A DNA stretch of 64,000 nucleotides from Phycicoccus endophyticus (GTDB lineage Bacteria > Actinomycetota > Actinomycetes > Actinomycetales > Dermatophilaceae): positions 62,001 through 126,000 of the forward strand of contig NZ_JAANCN010000007.1 in NCBI RefSeq assembly GCF_011326735.1, in the 5' to 3' direction. The notes below the pieces were generated by a model. That model did no database searches and had not been told where the DNA came from. It worked only from the letters and a program-made list of their open reading frames with translations. The position numbers were made by a program, and so were the translations under genes. Of this stretch, positions 43,613 through 52,529 are shown in pieces; within the stretch, counting starts at the first letter, position 1; every line of letters begins with the position of its first letter.

Positions 43613-43618
43613 ACGCTA
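43613..43618 (-). promoter_or_regulatory. Leaderless -10 hexamer (TAGCGT) of the MFS gene
   Basis: Minus-strand TAGCGT ends 6 nt before the GTG at 43606. Confidence 0.6.
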
Positions 43619-43715
43619 GGTGGTCGGCGTCGGCGCAGGTGGCGGAGGGTCCTGGCGAGCCCAGGCCCGCCGAAGGTCGCCGCCCTCGGCGGGTCACGCC
43701 GGGCGCCGTGAGCAG

Positions 43716-43732
43716 GTGACCCCCTTGGTCAC
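43716..43732. promoter_or_regulatory. GTGACC-N5-GGTCAC dyad upstream of livJ
   Basis: Perfect 6-bp inverted arms, 62 nt before the livJ -10. A candidate operator for the liv operon. It resembles, but differs by one spacer base from, the GTGACC-N4-GGTCAC cores of the repeat arrays. Confidence 0.45.
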
Positions 43733-43794
43733 AACTTCGTCACGCCGCGGGCCCGAAAGTCCTCGACCCCTTCGGCCGCGGCCGGTCGCCGTGC

Positions 43795-43800
43795 TAGTTT
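43795..43800 (+). promoter_or_regulatory. -10 hexamer (TAGTTT) of the liv operon
   Basis: TAGTTT gives a leader of about 60 nt ending in GGAGGG before the livJ ATG. Confidence 0.5.
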
Positions 43801-43864
43801 CCCGCCCACCACGGGTGCGCAGTGCTGCTCATCCGATCGACTCGTACCATCCTTCGGAGGGCAG

Positions 43865-45007
43865 ATGAACCGCACCACCCGCGTTTGGCGCGCCGGGGCC
43901 GTCGTGCTCGCGGCCGGCCTGGCACTGACCGCCTGCGGCAGCGACGACTCCAGCGGTGACGGCAGCAGCAGCGGCGGCGACTGCACCGAGCAGAACCTCG
44001 CCTTCCTCGGTGCCCTCACCGGCGACGCGGGCGCGCTCGGCGTCAACATGGCCAACGGCATCCAGCTGGCCGTCGACGAGTACAACGAGGACGCGGAGTG
44101 CGAGGTCGGCCTGAAGAAGTTCGACTCCCAGGGCAGCCCCGACAAGGCGCCCGCGCTCGCCACCGAGATCGTCGGCGACGACACGATCATCGGGCTCGTC
44201 GGCCCCGGCTTCTCCGGTGAGTCCCTGGCCACCGGCAAGACCTTCTTCGAGGCCGGCCTGCCCTCGATCTCCCCGTCGGCGACGAACGTCACGATCACCG
44301 AGCAGGGCTGGACCACCTGGCACCGCGTCATCGGCAACGACAACGCCCAGGGCGCGGCGGACGCGAAGTACCTCACCGACACCGTCGGCGCCTCCAAGGT
44401 CTACGTCATCGACGACGCCCAGGACTACTCCAAGGGCCTGGCCACGGTCGTCAAGGACACCCTCGGCGACACCGCCGTCGGCTACGACGAGATCCAGGTG
44501 GGCCAGACCGACATGTCCGCGACGGTCACCAAGGTCACCGCCGCCAAGTCCGACGCCGTCTTCTACGGCGGGTACTACACCGAGGCCGGCCTGCTCGTGA
44601 AGCAGCTGCGCCAGGCGGGCTGGAGGGGCACCTTCATGTCCGGTGACGGCGCCGAGGACCCGGCGTTCGTCAAGGTCGCCGGCCAGGCCGGCAACGGGGC
44701 GGTGCTCTCGGCCCCGGCAGCCCCGGCGCCCGAGGACTTCGCCGCCAAGGTCAAGGACGACACCGGCAGCGAGGCGGGCCTGTACACGACCCAGTCCTAC
44801 GACGCGGCCAACATCTTCCTCGAGGCGCTCAAGGCGGGCAACACCGAGCCGAAGGACATCAACGACTTCATCGGCTCCTACAGCGGTGACGGCGTGAGCG
44901 GCCCGATCTCGTTCGACGACAAGGGCGACATCGAGACCTCGACGATCTACGCCTACATGGTCAAGGACGGCGAGCTCGACACGGAGAACCCGACCGCCAT
45001 CGAGTGA
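43865..45007 (+). CDS. livJ: Branched-chain amino acid ABC transporter, substrate-binding lipoprotein
   Basis: 380 residues. Lipoprotein signal with lipobox LTAC (Cys24), then a Ser/Gly linker and a Peripla_BP_6 domain (LAFLGALTGDAGALGVNMANGI, GLVGPGFSGESLA). It captures ligand outside the membrane for the livHMGF permease. Ligand could be Leu/Ile/Val or another amino acid or amide; the sequence alone does not decide. GGAGGG Shine-Dalgarno. Confidence 0.92.
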   Translation: MNRTTRVWRAGAVVLAAGLALTACGSDDSSGDGSSSGGDCTEQNLAFLGALTGDAGALGVNMANGIQLAVDEYNEDAECEVGLKKFDSQGSPDKAPALATEIVGDDTIIGLVGPGFSGESLATGKTFFEAGLPSISPSATNVTITEQGWTTWHRVIGNDNAQGAADAKYLTDTVGASKVYVIDDAQDYSKGLATVVKDTLGDTAVGYDEIQVGQTDMSATVTKVTAAKSDAVFYGGYYTEAGLLVKQLRQAGWRGTFMSGDGAEDPAFVKVAGQAGNGAVLSAPAAPAPEDFAAKVKDDTGSEAGLYTTQSYDAANIFLEALKAGNTEPKDINDFIGSYSGDGVSGPISFDDKGDIETSTIYAYMVKDGELDTENPTAIE

Positions 45008-45095
45008 CCGGCCGGCTCCGAACCGTCAACCGTCGACCCGCGGCCGGGGGCCACGAAGCCCCCGGCCGCGGTCGCTGCCCGAGTAGGGGAGTGCG

Positions 45096-46097
45096 GTGAA
45101 CTTCTCGTTCCTCGTCAACCACATCGTCGAGCTGAGCATCACGGGCCTGGCCCTCGGGGCGATCTACGCCCTCATCGCCCTCGGCTACACGATGGTCTAC
45201 GGCGTGCTGCAGCTGATCAACTTCGCGCACTCCGAGGTGTTCATGTACGGCACGTTCGCCGTGGCGTGGGTGTTCGTCTTCGTCCACGGCACGACCTCGG
45301 TCAACCAGACCCTCGGTGGCACCGCCGGCCTGCTCCTGCTCTCCCTGCTGGCCGCGATGGCGATGTCTGCCGCGATCGCGATGCTGCTCGAGCGGGTCGC
45401 CTACCGGCCGCTGCTCAAGCGCAAGGCGCCCCGGCTCATGGCGCTCATCTCGGCGATCGGTGCCTCGTTCGCCCTCTCGGAGCTCATGGGGCTGCGCGAC
45501 CGGGTCGTCGGCTGGGTCGGGCTGCGCGACGACCTGGACAACTACGTGTCCAAGGCCCGCGACGTCTACACCAACCCGGTCACCATCCAGCCCCAGACCG
45601 TCTTCACGGTCGGCGGGTACGGGGTCAAGGACGTCGACATCATGGTCATCGTCGCCTCGCTGCTCATGATGGTCGCCCTCGACCAGTTCGTGCGGCGCAC
45701 CCGCTTCGGGCGGGGCATCCGGGCGGTCGCCCAGGACCCCGAGTCCGCCGCCCTCATGGGCGTCAACGCGACCCGGGTCATCCGCGGCACGTTCATCCTC
45801 GGCGGGATAATGGCCGGCGCGGCGGCCACCCTGTACATGGTCAAGATCGGCTCCACCCGGCAGAACGCCGGGTTCATCTTCGGCGTCAAGGCCTTCACCG
45901 CCGCCGTCCTCGGCGGCATCGGCAACCTCCGGGGCGCCCTCCTCGGCGGGCTCGTCCTCGGGGTCGCGGAGAACTACGGCGCGGCGATCTTCGGCACCCA
46001 GTGGAAGGACGTCGTCGCGTTCGTCCTGCTCATCCTCATCCTCCTCGTGCGACCCTCCGGCATCCTCGGCGAGTCGCTCGGAAAGGCGCGTGCGTGA
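45096..46097 (+). CDS. livH: Branched-chain amino acid ABC transporter permease LivH
   Basis: 333 residues, about eight membrane helices. LALGAIYALIALGYTMVYGVLQLINFAH is the LivH family N-terminus; the EAA-like loop RAVAQDPESAALMGVN contacts the ATPase. GTG start after GGGGAG. Overlaps livM by one base (TGATG). Confidence 0.93.
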   Translation: MNFSFLVNHIVELSITGLALGAIYALIALGYTMVYGVLQLINFAHSEVFMYGTFAVAWVFVFVHGTTSVNQTLGGTAGLLLLSLLAAMAMSAAIAMLLERVAYRPLLKRKAPRLMALISAIGASFALSELMGLRDRVVGWVGLRDDLDNYVSKARDVYTNPVTIQPQTVFTVGGYGVKDVDIMVIVASLLMMVALDQFVRRTRFGRGIRAVAQDPESAALMGVNATRVIRGTFILGGIMAGAAATLYMVKIGSTRQNAGFIFGVKAFTAAVLGGIGNLRGALLGGLVLGVAENYGAAIFGTQWKDVVAFVLLILILLVRPSGILGESLGKARA

Positions 46098-47272
46098 TGG
46101 GAGTCGTCCGCGAGAACCTCGACCGCGTGGCCCGCCGCTACCGCGCGCTCCCGGGCCCGGCCCGGGTGGCGCTCGTCGTCCTGCTCGTGGTCCTGGTCTA
46201 CCTCCTGCCGCTGCTGCGGCCGCCGATCATCACGACGAACCAGATCGACTTCGGCGGCGTCATGTTCGCCATCGCGGCCTTCGCGCTCGTCGCGGTCGGG
46301 CTCAACGTCGTCATCGGCTACGCCGGGCTGCTCGACCTCGGCTACGTCGGGTTCTACGCCGTCGGGGCCTACACGACGGGCGTGCTCACCTCCTACCACG
46401 CGCACTGGGCCTTCTTCCTCGCGCTGCCGGTGGCCATCGCGGTCACCATGGTCACCGGTGTCCTGCTCGGCTGGCCCACGCTCCGGGTGCGCGGGGACTA
46501 CCTGGCGATCGTCACCCTCGGGTTCGGCGAGATCATCCGGATCGCCGTGACCAACGTCGAGTGGGTCGGCGCGGCGCGCGGCATCAAGGACATCCCGCAC
46601 CCGCCGAACATCGGCCCGGACCCCGAGCCGCCGTTCGGCGACGGGGGGCTGTTCACCATCCCCAGCCTCCAGTGGGACGGCATCGTCCCCTCGCTGGACT
46701 CGGGGCGCGAGACGACCTTCCTCGTCTTCGGCGCGGTGAGCGCGGTGCCGTACTACTGGCTGGTCCTCAGCTTCCTCATCCTCATCCTCTTCGCCGACCG
46801 GCTGATCAAGGACAGCCGGGTCGGGCGGGCGTGGGAGGCCACCCGCGAGGACGAGGACGCCGCCGAGCACATGGGCGTGCCGACCTTCAAGTTCAAGCTG
46901 CTCGCCTTCGCGCTCGGGGCGGCCGTCGGCGGCCTGTCCGGGTCGCTCTACGCGAGCAGCCAGAGCGGCTACATCAACCCCCAGAGCTTCCCGCTGCTGC
47001 TCTCGATCCTCTTCGTCGCCGCGGTCATCGTCGGCGGCGCCGGCAACCGATGGGGTGCCATCATCGGTGGCACCCTCGTCGCCTACCTGCCCGAGCGGTT
47101 CCGCGAGTTCGCCGACTTCCGCCTCCTCGTCTTCGGCCTGGCGCTGATGATCCTGCCGGTCTACCGCTCCCAGGGGTTGTTGCCGCCACGCCGCACCATC
47201 CGGGCGCGCGCCGCGGCCGAGGAGATCGAGCACCTCGAGGGCCGCGACGAGGCACCCACGGAGGTGGTCTGA
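46097..47272 (+). CDS. livM: Branched-chain amino acid ABC transporter permease LivM
   Basis: 391 residues. LNVVIGYAGLLDLGYVGFYAVGAYT and ATREDEDAAEHMGV (ATPase-contact loop) identify it. A polar stretch of about 40 residues (IPHPPNIGPDPEPPFGDGG) lies between helices. ATG overlaps the livH stop; GTG 46094 is an alternative. Confidence 0.93.
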   Translation: MGVVRENLDRVARRYRALPGPARVALVVLLVVLVYLLPLLRPPIITTNQIDFGGVMFAIAAFALVAVGLNVVIGYAGLLDLGYVGFYAVGAYTTGVLTSYHAHWAFFLALPVAIAVTMVTGVLLGWPTLRVRGDYLAIVTLGFGEIIRIAVTNVEWVGAARGIKDIPHPPNIGPDPEPPFGDGGLFTIPSLQWDGIVPSLDSGRETTFLVFGAVSAVPYYWLVLSFLILILFADRLIKDSRVGRAWEATREDEDAAEHMGVPTFKFKLLAFALGAAVGGLSGSLYASSQSGYINPQSFPLLLSILFVAAVIVGGAGNRWGAIIGGTLVAYLPERFREFADFRLLVFGLALMILPVYRSQGLLPPRRTIRARAAAEEIEHLEGRDEAPTEVV

Positions 47273-47273
47273 G

Positions 47274-48056
47274 ATGAGCGAGCGAACCCGCGTCCTCGAG
47301 CTCGACGACGTCACGCTGCGCTTCGGCGGGCTCACGGCGCTGGACTCGGTCTCCTTCCACATCGACGAGGGCGAGATCCTCGGCATGATCGGCCCCAACG
47401 GCGCCGGGAAGACGACCGCCTTCAACGCCATCACCGGGGTCTACCAGGTGACCTCGGGCGAGGTGCGGTTCGCCGGCCGGTCGCTCGCCGGGCTCAAGCG
47501 GCACGCCATCACCAAGCTCGGCATCGCACGCACCTTCCAGAACATCCGGCTGTTCGGCTCGATGACCGCGCTGGAGAACGTGCTCGTCGGGGCGGACGCC
47601 AACCACTCCACCGGCGTGCTCTCCGCGCTCTTCCGCACCGCGAAGCACCGCCGGGAGGAGGACGACGGCCACGAGCGGGGGATGGAGCTGCTCGAGTTCA
47701 TGGGCCTGGCCTCCCGGGCCGACGAGCTGGCCGCCAACCTCTCCTACGGCGACCAGCGACGGCTGGAGATTGCGCGGGCGATGGCCACCGGGCCGAAGCT
47801 GCTCTGCCTCGACGAGCCGGCGGCCGGTTTCAACCCGCAGGAGAAGGCCCAGCTCATGGAGCTCATCCGCCGGGTGCGCGACCGCGGGTTCACCGTCCTG
47901 CTCATCGAGCACGACATGCGCCTCGTCATGGGCGTCACCGACCGGATCGTCGTCCTGGAGTTCGGCAAGAAGATCGCCGAGGGCACGCCGGCGGAGATCC
48001 GCGACAACCCGGCGGTCATCGCCGCCTACCTGGGAGTGGATGAGGATGCTTCTTGA
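47274..48056 (+). CDS. livG: Branched-chain amino acid ABC transporter ATPase LivG
   Basis: 260 residues. Walker A GPNGAGKTT, Q-loop RTFQNIRLF, signature LSYGDQRRLEIARA, Walker B LLCLDEPAAGFNP and switch His. The C-terminal AAYLGVDED is typical of LivG. Begins 1 nt after livM ends and overlaps livF by 11 nt. Confidence 0.94.
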   Translation: MSERTRVLELDDVTLRFGGLTALDSVSFHIDEGEILGMIGPNGAGKTTAFNAITGVYQVTSGEVRFAGRSLAGLKRHAITKLGIARTFQNIRLFGSMTALENVLVGADANHSTGVLSALFRTAKHRREEDDGHERGMELLEFMGLASRADELAANLSYGDQRRLEIARAMATGPKLLCLDEPAAGFNPQEKAQLMELIRRVRDRGFTVLLIEHDMRLVMGVTDRIVVLEFGKKIAEGTPAEIRDNPAVIAAYLGVDEDAS

Positions 48057-48765
48057 GGTCGAGGATCTCTGCGTCAACTACGGGCACATCGAGGCGATCC
48101 GGCACATCTCCTTCTCCGTCGAGGAGGGGCAGGTCGTCTCGCTCATTGGGGCCAACGGCGCCGGCAAGACGACGACCCTGAAGACCATCTCGGGGCTGCG
48201 CACCGTCCGCGAGGGGCGCGTGGTCTTCGAGGGGCGGGACATCACCAAGGTCCCCGCCTACGAGCGGGTGGCGCTGCGGCTCAGCCAGGCTCCCGAGGGC
48301 CGGGGCGTCTTCGTCGGCATGTCGGTGCGCGAGAACCTCGACATGGGGGCCTACGTGCGCACCGACCGGAAGACCTCGGCCTACCGCGAGGACCTCGAGC
48401 GGGTCTTCTCCCTTTTCCCGCGGCTCGCCGAGCGGGAGAAGCAGGTCGCCGGGACGATGTCGGGGGGTGAGCAGCAGATGCTCGCCATCGGGCGGGCGCT
48501 CATGGCCCGGCCCCGCCTGCTGCTGCTCGACGAGCCGTCGATGGGGCTGGCCCCCAAGCTGATCCAGCAGATCTTCGCGATCATCAAGGAGATCAACGAG
48601 CAGGGCACCACCGTCCTGGTCGTGGAGCAGAACGCCGCCCAGGCACTCAAGCTGGCCGACCGCGCCCACATCCTCGAGACCGGCGAGATCGTGCGCTCGG
48701 GGACCGGCGCCGAGCTCGCCGGGGACGAGGCGGTCAAGGCGGCCTATCTCGGCGGCGACGTCTGA
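48046..48765 (+). CDS. livF: Branched-chain amino acid ABC transporter ATPase LivF
   Basis: 239 residues. Walker A GANGAGKTTT, signature MSGGEQQMLAIGRAL, Walker B LLLLDEPSMGLAP, and LSQAPEGRGVF typical of LivF. ATG 48046 is preferred for spacing to GGGAGTGG; ATG 48040 is also in frame. Last gene of the operon, ending in a hairpin. Confidence 0.94.
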   Translation: MLLEVEDLCVNYGHIEAIRHISFSVEEGQVVSLIGANGAGKTTTLKTISGLRTVREGRVVFEGRDITKVPAYERVALRLSQAPEGRGVFVGMSVRENLDMGAYVRTDRKTSAYREDLERVFSLFPRLAEREKQVAGTMSGGEQQMLAIGRALMARPRLLLLDEPSMGLAPKLIQQIFAIIKEINEQGTTVLVVEQNAAQALKLADRAHILETGEIVRSGTGAELAGDEAVKAAYLGGDV

Positions 48766-48783
48766 GCGGCCGGCTCAGCCGTC
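48757..48783. terminator. Bidirectional terminator between livF and recQ
   Basis: CTGAGC-GGCCG-GCTCAG, extended by GACG / CGTC outside one mismatch. Contains both stop codons. Confidence 0.6.
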
Positions 48784-50907
48784 GACGGCCAGGGCGAACG
48801 GCAGCACGGCCGCGGCGCCGGCGCGGCGGAGGGCCCGGCCCGCGACGGTGAGCGTCCAGCGCGAGGAGACGACGTCGTCGACGAGGAGGACCGGGCCCGG
48901 GCATCCCGCCAGCTCGGCCGCGAGGCCCGGGCCGACGACGAGGCGCTCCCACACGCCGGCCAGCCGGAAGGCACTGTTGCCGCCCATCTCGCCGGTGGGG
49001 CCGCCGTGGGCGAGGTCGAGGGTGCCGAGCAGGCGCAGCCGGCCGATCTCCGCGAGGCCCGCGGCGAGGGACTCGACGAGCTGCGGGCGGGTGCGTGAGG
49101 CGACGGCGACCACGCCCACCGGCCGCTCGGCCCACCCCCAGCCGGCCAGCACCGGCACGCAGGCGCGCAGCAGCTCGGGGCTGGCCGGAGCATCCTCGCG
49201 CAGCACCTCGCGCAGCCGCTGCCCCCAGCCGAGGTCGGAGAGCCGGGCCAGAGCCCGCCCGGCCAGCACCTGCTCCTCGGCGGGGATGCGGCCCTTGACC
49301 GGGACGCCGACGCGGTCCATCCCCGTCGGCCACTGGGCCCGCGGGTCGACGTCGACACCGACCCGGGCCAGGCGCTCGCGCGCGGCCCCGATGACGCGGT
49401 CCGGGACGTCGGTCGGGTACCAGGGGCCGGCGCACCCGTCGCAGCGGCCGCACGGCGCGGCCGTCGGGTCGTCGAGGCATGCCTGGAGGAAGGCCATCCG
49501 GCAGTCGTCGGCCCGTTCGTAGTCGACCATGAGCTGCTGCTCGTCGCGCCGTGCGGCCGCGACCCGCTCGTAGCGCTGCGCGTCGTACTCCCACGGCACC
49601 CCGGTGGCCACCCACCCTCCGGGGACCCGCTGGACGGCACCGTCGACGTCGAGCACCTTCAGGAGCAGCTCGAGCCGGGTCCGGCGGACGTCGACGGTGG
49701 TCTCGAGGGCGGCCGTCGACAGGGGTCGCCCGGCCTCGGCGAGGGCGCGCAGCACCGCCTGAGCCTGCTCCTCGCGCGGCATCGAGACGCTCGCGAAGTA
49801 CCGCCAGATGTCGCGGTCCTCGGGCCCGGGCAGGAGGAGGACGTCGGCCCGCTCGGTGGCGCGCCCCGCGCGGCCCACCTGCTGGTAGTAGGCCACCGGG
49901 CTGCTCGGGGCGCCGAGGTGGACGACGAAGCCGAGGTCGGGCTTGTCGAAGCCCATACCCAACGCGGACGTGGCGACGAGCGCCTTGACCTCGTTGTGCC
50001 GCAGCGCGTTCTCGAGGCGTTCCCGGTCGGCGGGGTCGGTGCGGCCGGTGTAGGCGGCGACCGGGTGGCCCGCGTCGGCAAGGCTCGCCGCGACGTCCTC
50101 GGCGGCCGAGACGGTGAGGGTGTAGACGATCCCCGATCCCGGCAGCTCGCCGAGGTGGGCGAGCAGCCAGCCGAGGCGCTGCTCGGGCGACATCGACGGC
50201 AGGACGCCGAGCCGGAGGCTGTCGCGCGCGAGGCCGCCCCGGACGGTGGTCACCGGGCGGCCACCGGCGCCCAGCTGCTCCTCGACGTCGTGGACGACCC
50301 GGGCGTTGGCGGTGGCCGTCGTCGCGAGGACCGGTACGTCGGCCGGCAGGCCCGCGAGCAGGTCGCGGATGCGCCGGTAGTCGGGGCGGAAGTCGTGGCC
50401 CCAGTCGCTGACGCAGTGCGCCTCGTCGACGACGAGCAGCCCGCAGCGACGGGCGAGGTCGGGCAGCTGCTCGTCGCGGAAGCGCGGGTTGTTCAGCCGC
50501 TCGGGGCTGACGAGGAGGACGTCGACGGCGTCCTCGGCGAGGGCGGTGCGCACCTCGTCCCAGTCCTGGGCGTTGGCCGAGTTCATCGTCACTGCCCGGA
50601 TGCCGGCCCGCTCGGCGGCCGCGACCTGGTCGCGCATCAGGGCCAGGAGCGGGCTGATGATGACGGTCGGCCCGGCGCCCTCGGCCCGGCGCAGTGCGGT
50701 GGCGACGAAGTAGACCGCGGACTTGCCCCACCCGGTGCGCTGCACGACGAGCACGCGGGCGCGGCCCTCGACGAGCGCTGCCACCGCCTCGAGCTGGCCG
50801 TCACGGAAGTCGGCGTCCTGCCGGCCGACGAGCCGGCGCAGCGCCTCGCGGGCGCGCTCGGCGGTCACCGGGGCGGGAGGAGCGGGGGCATCCGGGGGAG
50901 TCGTCAT
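48775..50907 (-). CDS. recQ: RecQ-like ATP-dependent DNA helicase with C-terminal phosphoribosyltransferase-like domain
   Basis: 710 residues. Helicase core: Walker A QRTGWGKSA (about 57-65), LLVVDEAHCVSDWGHDFRPDY-type DEAH box, and QQVGRAGRATERAD. Zinc-binding cysteines follow (DDCRMAFLQAC, PCGRCDGC). The last 110 residues form a PRTase-like domain with VLLVDDVVSSRWTLTVAG, a degenerate PRPP loop. Similar fusions occur in other actinobacteria. HRDC domain not evident. ATG 50907 chosen; upstream codons run through the 50958-51091 inverted repeat. Confidence 0.88.
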   Translation of the reverse strand: MTTPPDAPAPPAPVTAERAREALRRLVGRQDADFRDGQLEAVAALVEGRARVLVVQRTGWGKSAVYFVATALRRAEGAGPTVIISPLLALMRDQVAAAERAGIRAVTMNSANAQDWDEVRTALAEDAVDVLLVSPERLNNPRFRDEQLPDLARRCGLLVVDEAHCVSDWGHDFRPDYRRIRDLLAGLPADVPVLATTATANARVVHDVEEQLGAGGRPVTTVRGGLARDSLRLGVLPSMSPEQRLGWLLAHLGELPGSGIVYTLTVSAAEDVAASLADAGHPVAAYTGRTDPADRERLENALRHNEVKALVATSALGMGFDKPDLGFVVHLGAPSSPVAYYQQVGRAGRATERADVLLLPGPEDRDIWRYFASVSMPREEQAQAVLRALAEAGRPLSTAALETTVDVRRTRLELLLKVLDVDGAVQRVPGGWVATGVPWEYDAQRYERVAAARRDEQQLMVDYERADDCRMAFLQACLDDPTAAPCGRCDGCAGPWYPTDVPDRVIGAARERLARVGVDVDPRAQWPTGMDRVGVPVKGRIPAEEQVLAGRALARLSDLGWGQRLREVLREDAPASPELLRACVPVLAGWGWAERPVGVVAVASRTRPQLVESLAAGLAEIGRLRLLGTLDLAHGGPTGEMGGNSAFRLAGVWERLVVGPGLAAELAGCPGPVLLVDDVVSSRWTLTVAGRALRRAGAAAVLPFALAVDG

Positions 50908-50957
50908 CGTGGTCCCCACCGTACGCACGCCACCCGACACCCCGCCGCCCGCCGGCC

Positions 50958-51091
50958 CCGGAAGACCTCTCCGACTCCTGCGCCCCTCGCTCACCCGAGG
51001 CGACATCGTCGATCCGAGGCGCTGTAGCGGCATGGACCAGCGAGATGCGCGCGGTCGGCCGAAGGAGCCAGGGGAGGGAGAGGTCTTCCGG
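50958..51091. repeat. 134-bp segment bounded by 15-bp perfect inverted repeats
   Basis: CCGGAAGACCTCTCC at 50958-50972 and its exact reverse complement at 51077-51091. The interior has no coding signal. Lies between two minus-strand genes. Could be a MITE-like remnant or a long hairpin; no target-site duplication is evident. Confidence 0.65.
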
Positions 51092-51123
51092 CGGGGCGTG
51101 CGGGTGAAGCCGGCGGGGGCGGG

Positions 51124-52479
51124 TCAGTGCCAGCCGCGGTCGTCGACGCCGCCGGGGATGTCGGCCGCGGGGTCGTAGGGCACCCGGGTGAAGCGGAACG
51201 AGGCCAGGTCGAGGTGGGAGACGCTCCCGTCCGCCCGGCGCAGCACGCGCAGCGGCTCGCCGGTGTAGTAGCCGTCGAGCCCCACCCAGGTGTCCTCACC
51301 GGTGCGTGCGAAGCGCGACCCCCGCCCGGTGCCGGGCTCGCCGAGGACGAGGTGCTCCCCGGCGAGCGTGGCCGTCGTCGTCGCCGGTCCCCAGTGCCAG
51401 GTGCCGACGAGCTCGAGCAGCCCCGGGTCACCGGTCGCCGACCACGGGGCCACCGGCCGGGGCTCGTTCTCGCCGAGCACCTGCAGCAGCCGCTCGGCGA
51501 GCCCCCGCGGCGCGGTCGAGGAGGTCGTGTTCGTCAGGGTGACGACGCCGTCGCCGTCCTCGAGGCGCACCCGCAGCCCCGCGAGGAAGCCGGGCATCGA
51601 CCCCCCGTGGCCGGCGTACCGGACGCCGTCCACGTTCCACACCTGCCAGCCGAGCCCGTGCGCCCCCGTCCACGGCTGCCCGGGCTCGTCGACGACGTGG
51701 TGCGGCTCGCACATCTCGGCGAGTGTCTCGGCGTCCAGCAGCCCCGCGGTGTCTCCGGCGAGGAAGGCCGCCCAGCGGGCGAGGTCGCCGACGGTCGTCC
51801 ACAGCTGTCCCGCGGGCGCCATCGCCCCGGCGTCGTGCTCCGGCTCGACGTGCAGCACGTCGGCGAACGGGTGTACGGCCAGCCCGGGCGCGGCCCGCCC
51901 CGTGGGCCGCGGGGTGGTGCGACCCATCCCCAGGGGCTCGAGCAGCTCGGAGTGCACGACGTCGGCCCACCCGGTGCCGTGGTGGGCCTCGAGGAGGCGG
52001 CCGAGCGCGGCGTAGCCGACGTTGGAGTAGTGGAACCGCCGGCCGGCGCGGAAGCGCTGCCCGGCCGGCGAGGCGGCCAGGGAGTCCCAGTCGCCTCCGG
52101 GGGTGCGCTCCCACCACGGGCCGTGGGTCTCGGCCTGCGTCCCCCCGGCGTGGGTGAGCAGCTGCTCGAGGGTGACCCCGCCGAGCGCGGACCCGGGGAC
52201 GTGCTCCTCGAAGCGGTCGGCGAGGTCGAGCCGGCCGGCGTCGCGCAGCCGGAGGACGCACACGGCGACGAAGGTCTTGGTGATCGAGCCCATCCGGTAC
52301 TGGGTGTCGGCGTCCGCCGCCGGTCCGCCGGCCCGCCCGTCGAGCGTGCCGGCCGCTCCGTGCCAGACGAGCTCGCCGTCGCGGACGAGCCCCGCGACGA
52401 CCGACGGCAGCCGGCCCTCGTGCTGGGCGCTCGCGAGCGCGTGGTCGAGCAGGGCCGTGGTGCGGTCGGCGGTCGTCAC
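51124..52479 (-). CDS. Serine hydrolase of the beta-lactamase / class C PBP family
   Basis: 451 residues. SITK (Ser65, Lys68), YSN (Tyr151) and GHGGSMPG (third motif HxG) give the class C active site. The C-terminal 90 residues form a lipocalin-like beta domain as in many esterase/D-peptidase members. No signal peptide, so likely cytoplasmic; drug resistance is not implied. GTG start set by TAGGGT. Confidence 0.9.
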   Translation of the reverse strand: MTTADRTTALLDHALASAQHEGRLPSVVAGLVRDGELVWHGAAGTLDGRAGGPAADADTQYRMGSITKTFVAVCVLRLRDAGRLDLADRFEEHVPGSALGGVTLEQLLTHAGGTQAETHGPWWERTPGGDWDSLAASPAGQRFRAGRRFHYSNVGYAALGRLLEAHHGTGWADVVHSELLEPLGMGRTTPRPTGRAAPGLAVHPFADVLHVEPEHDAGAMAPAGQLWTTVGDLARWAAFLAGDTAGLLDAETLAEMCEPHHVVDEPGQPWTGAHGLGWQVWNVDGVRYAGHGGSMPGFLAGLRVRLEDGDGVVTLTNTTSSTAPRGLAERLLQVLGENEPRPVAPWSATGDPGLLELVGTWHWGPATTTATLAGEHLVLGEPGTGRGSRFARTGEDTWVGLDGYYTGEPLRVLRRADGSVSHLDLASFRFTRVPYDPAADIPGGVDDRGWH

Positions 52480-52485
52480 CGGCCC

Positions 52486-52491
52486 ACCCTA
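52486..52491 (-). promoter_or_regulatory. Leaderless -10 hexamer (TAGGGT) of the serine hydrolase gene
   Basis: Minus-strand TAGGGT ends 6 nt before the GTG at 52479. Confidence 0.65.
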
Positions 52492-52529
52492 GGACCCGGG
52501 CCCCGGTGGCCGGCTGCGAGGATGACCCC

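Noticed and set aside
51124-52479. True antibiotic-resistance beta-lactamase
   Set aside because: Class C-like fold only; no signal peptide, and the SITK/YSN/HxG set is shared with esterases and D-peptidases.
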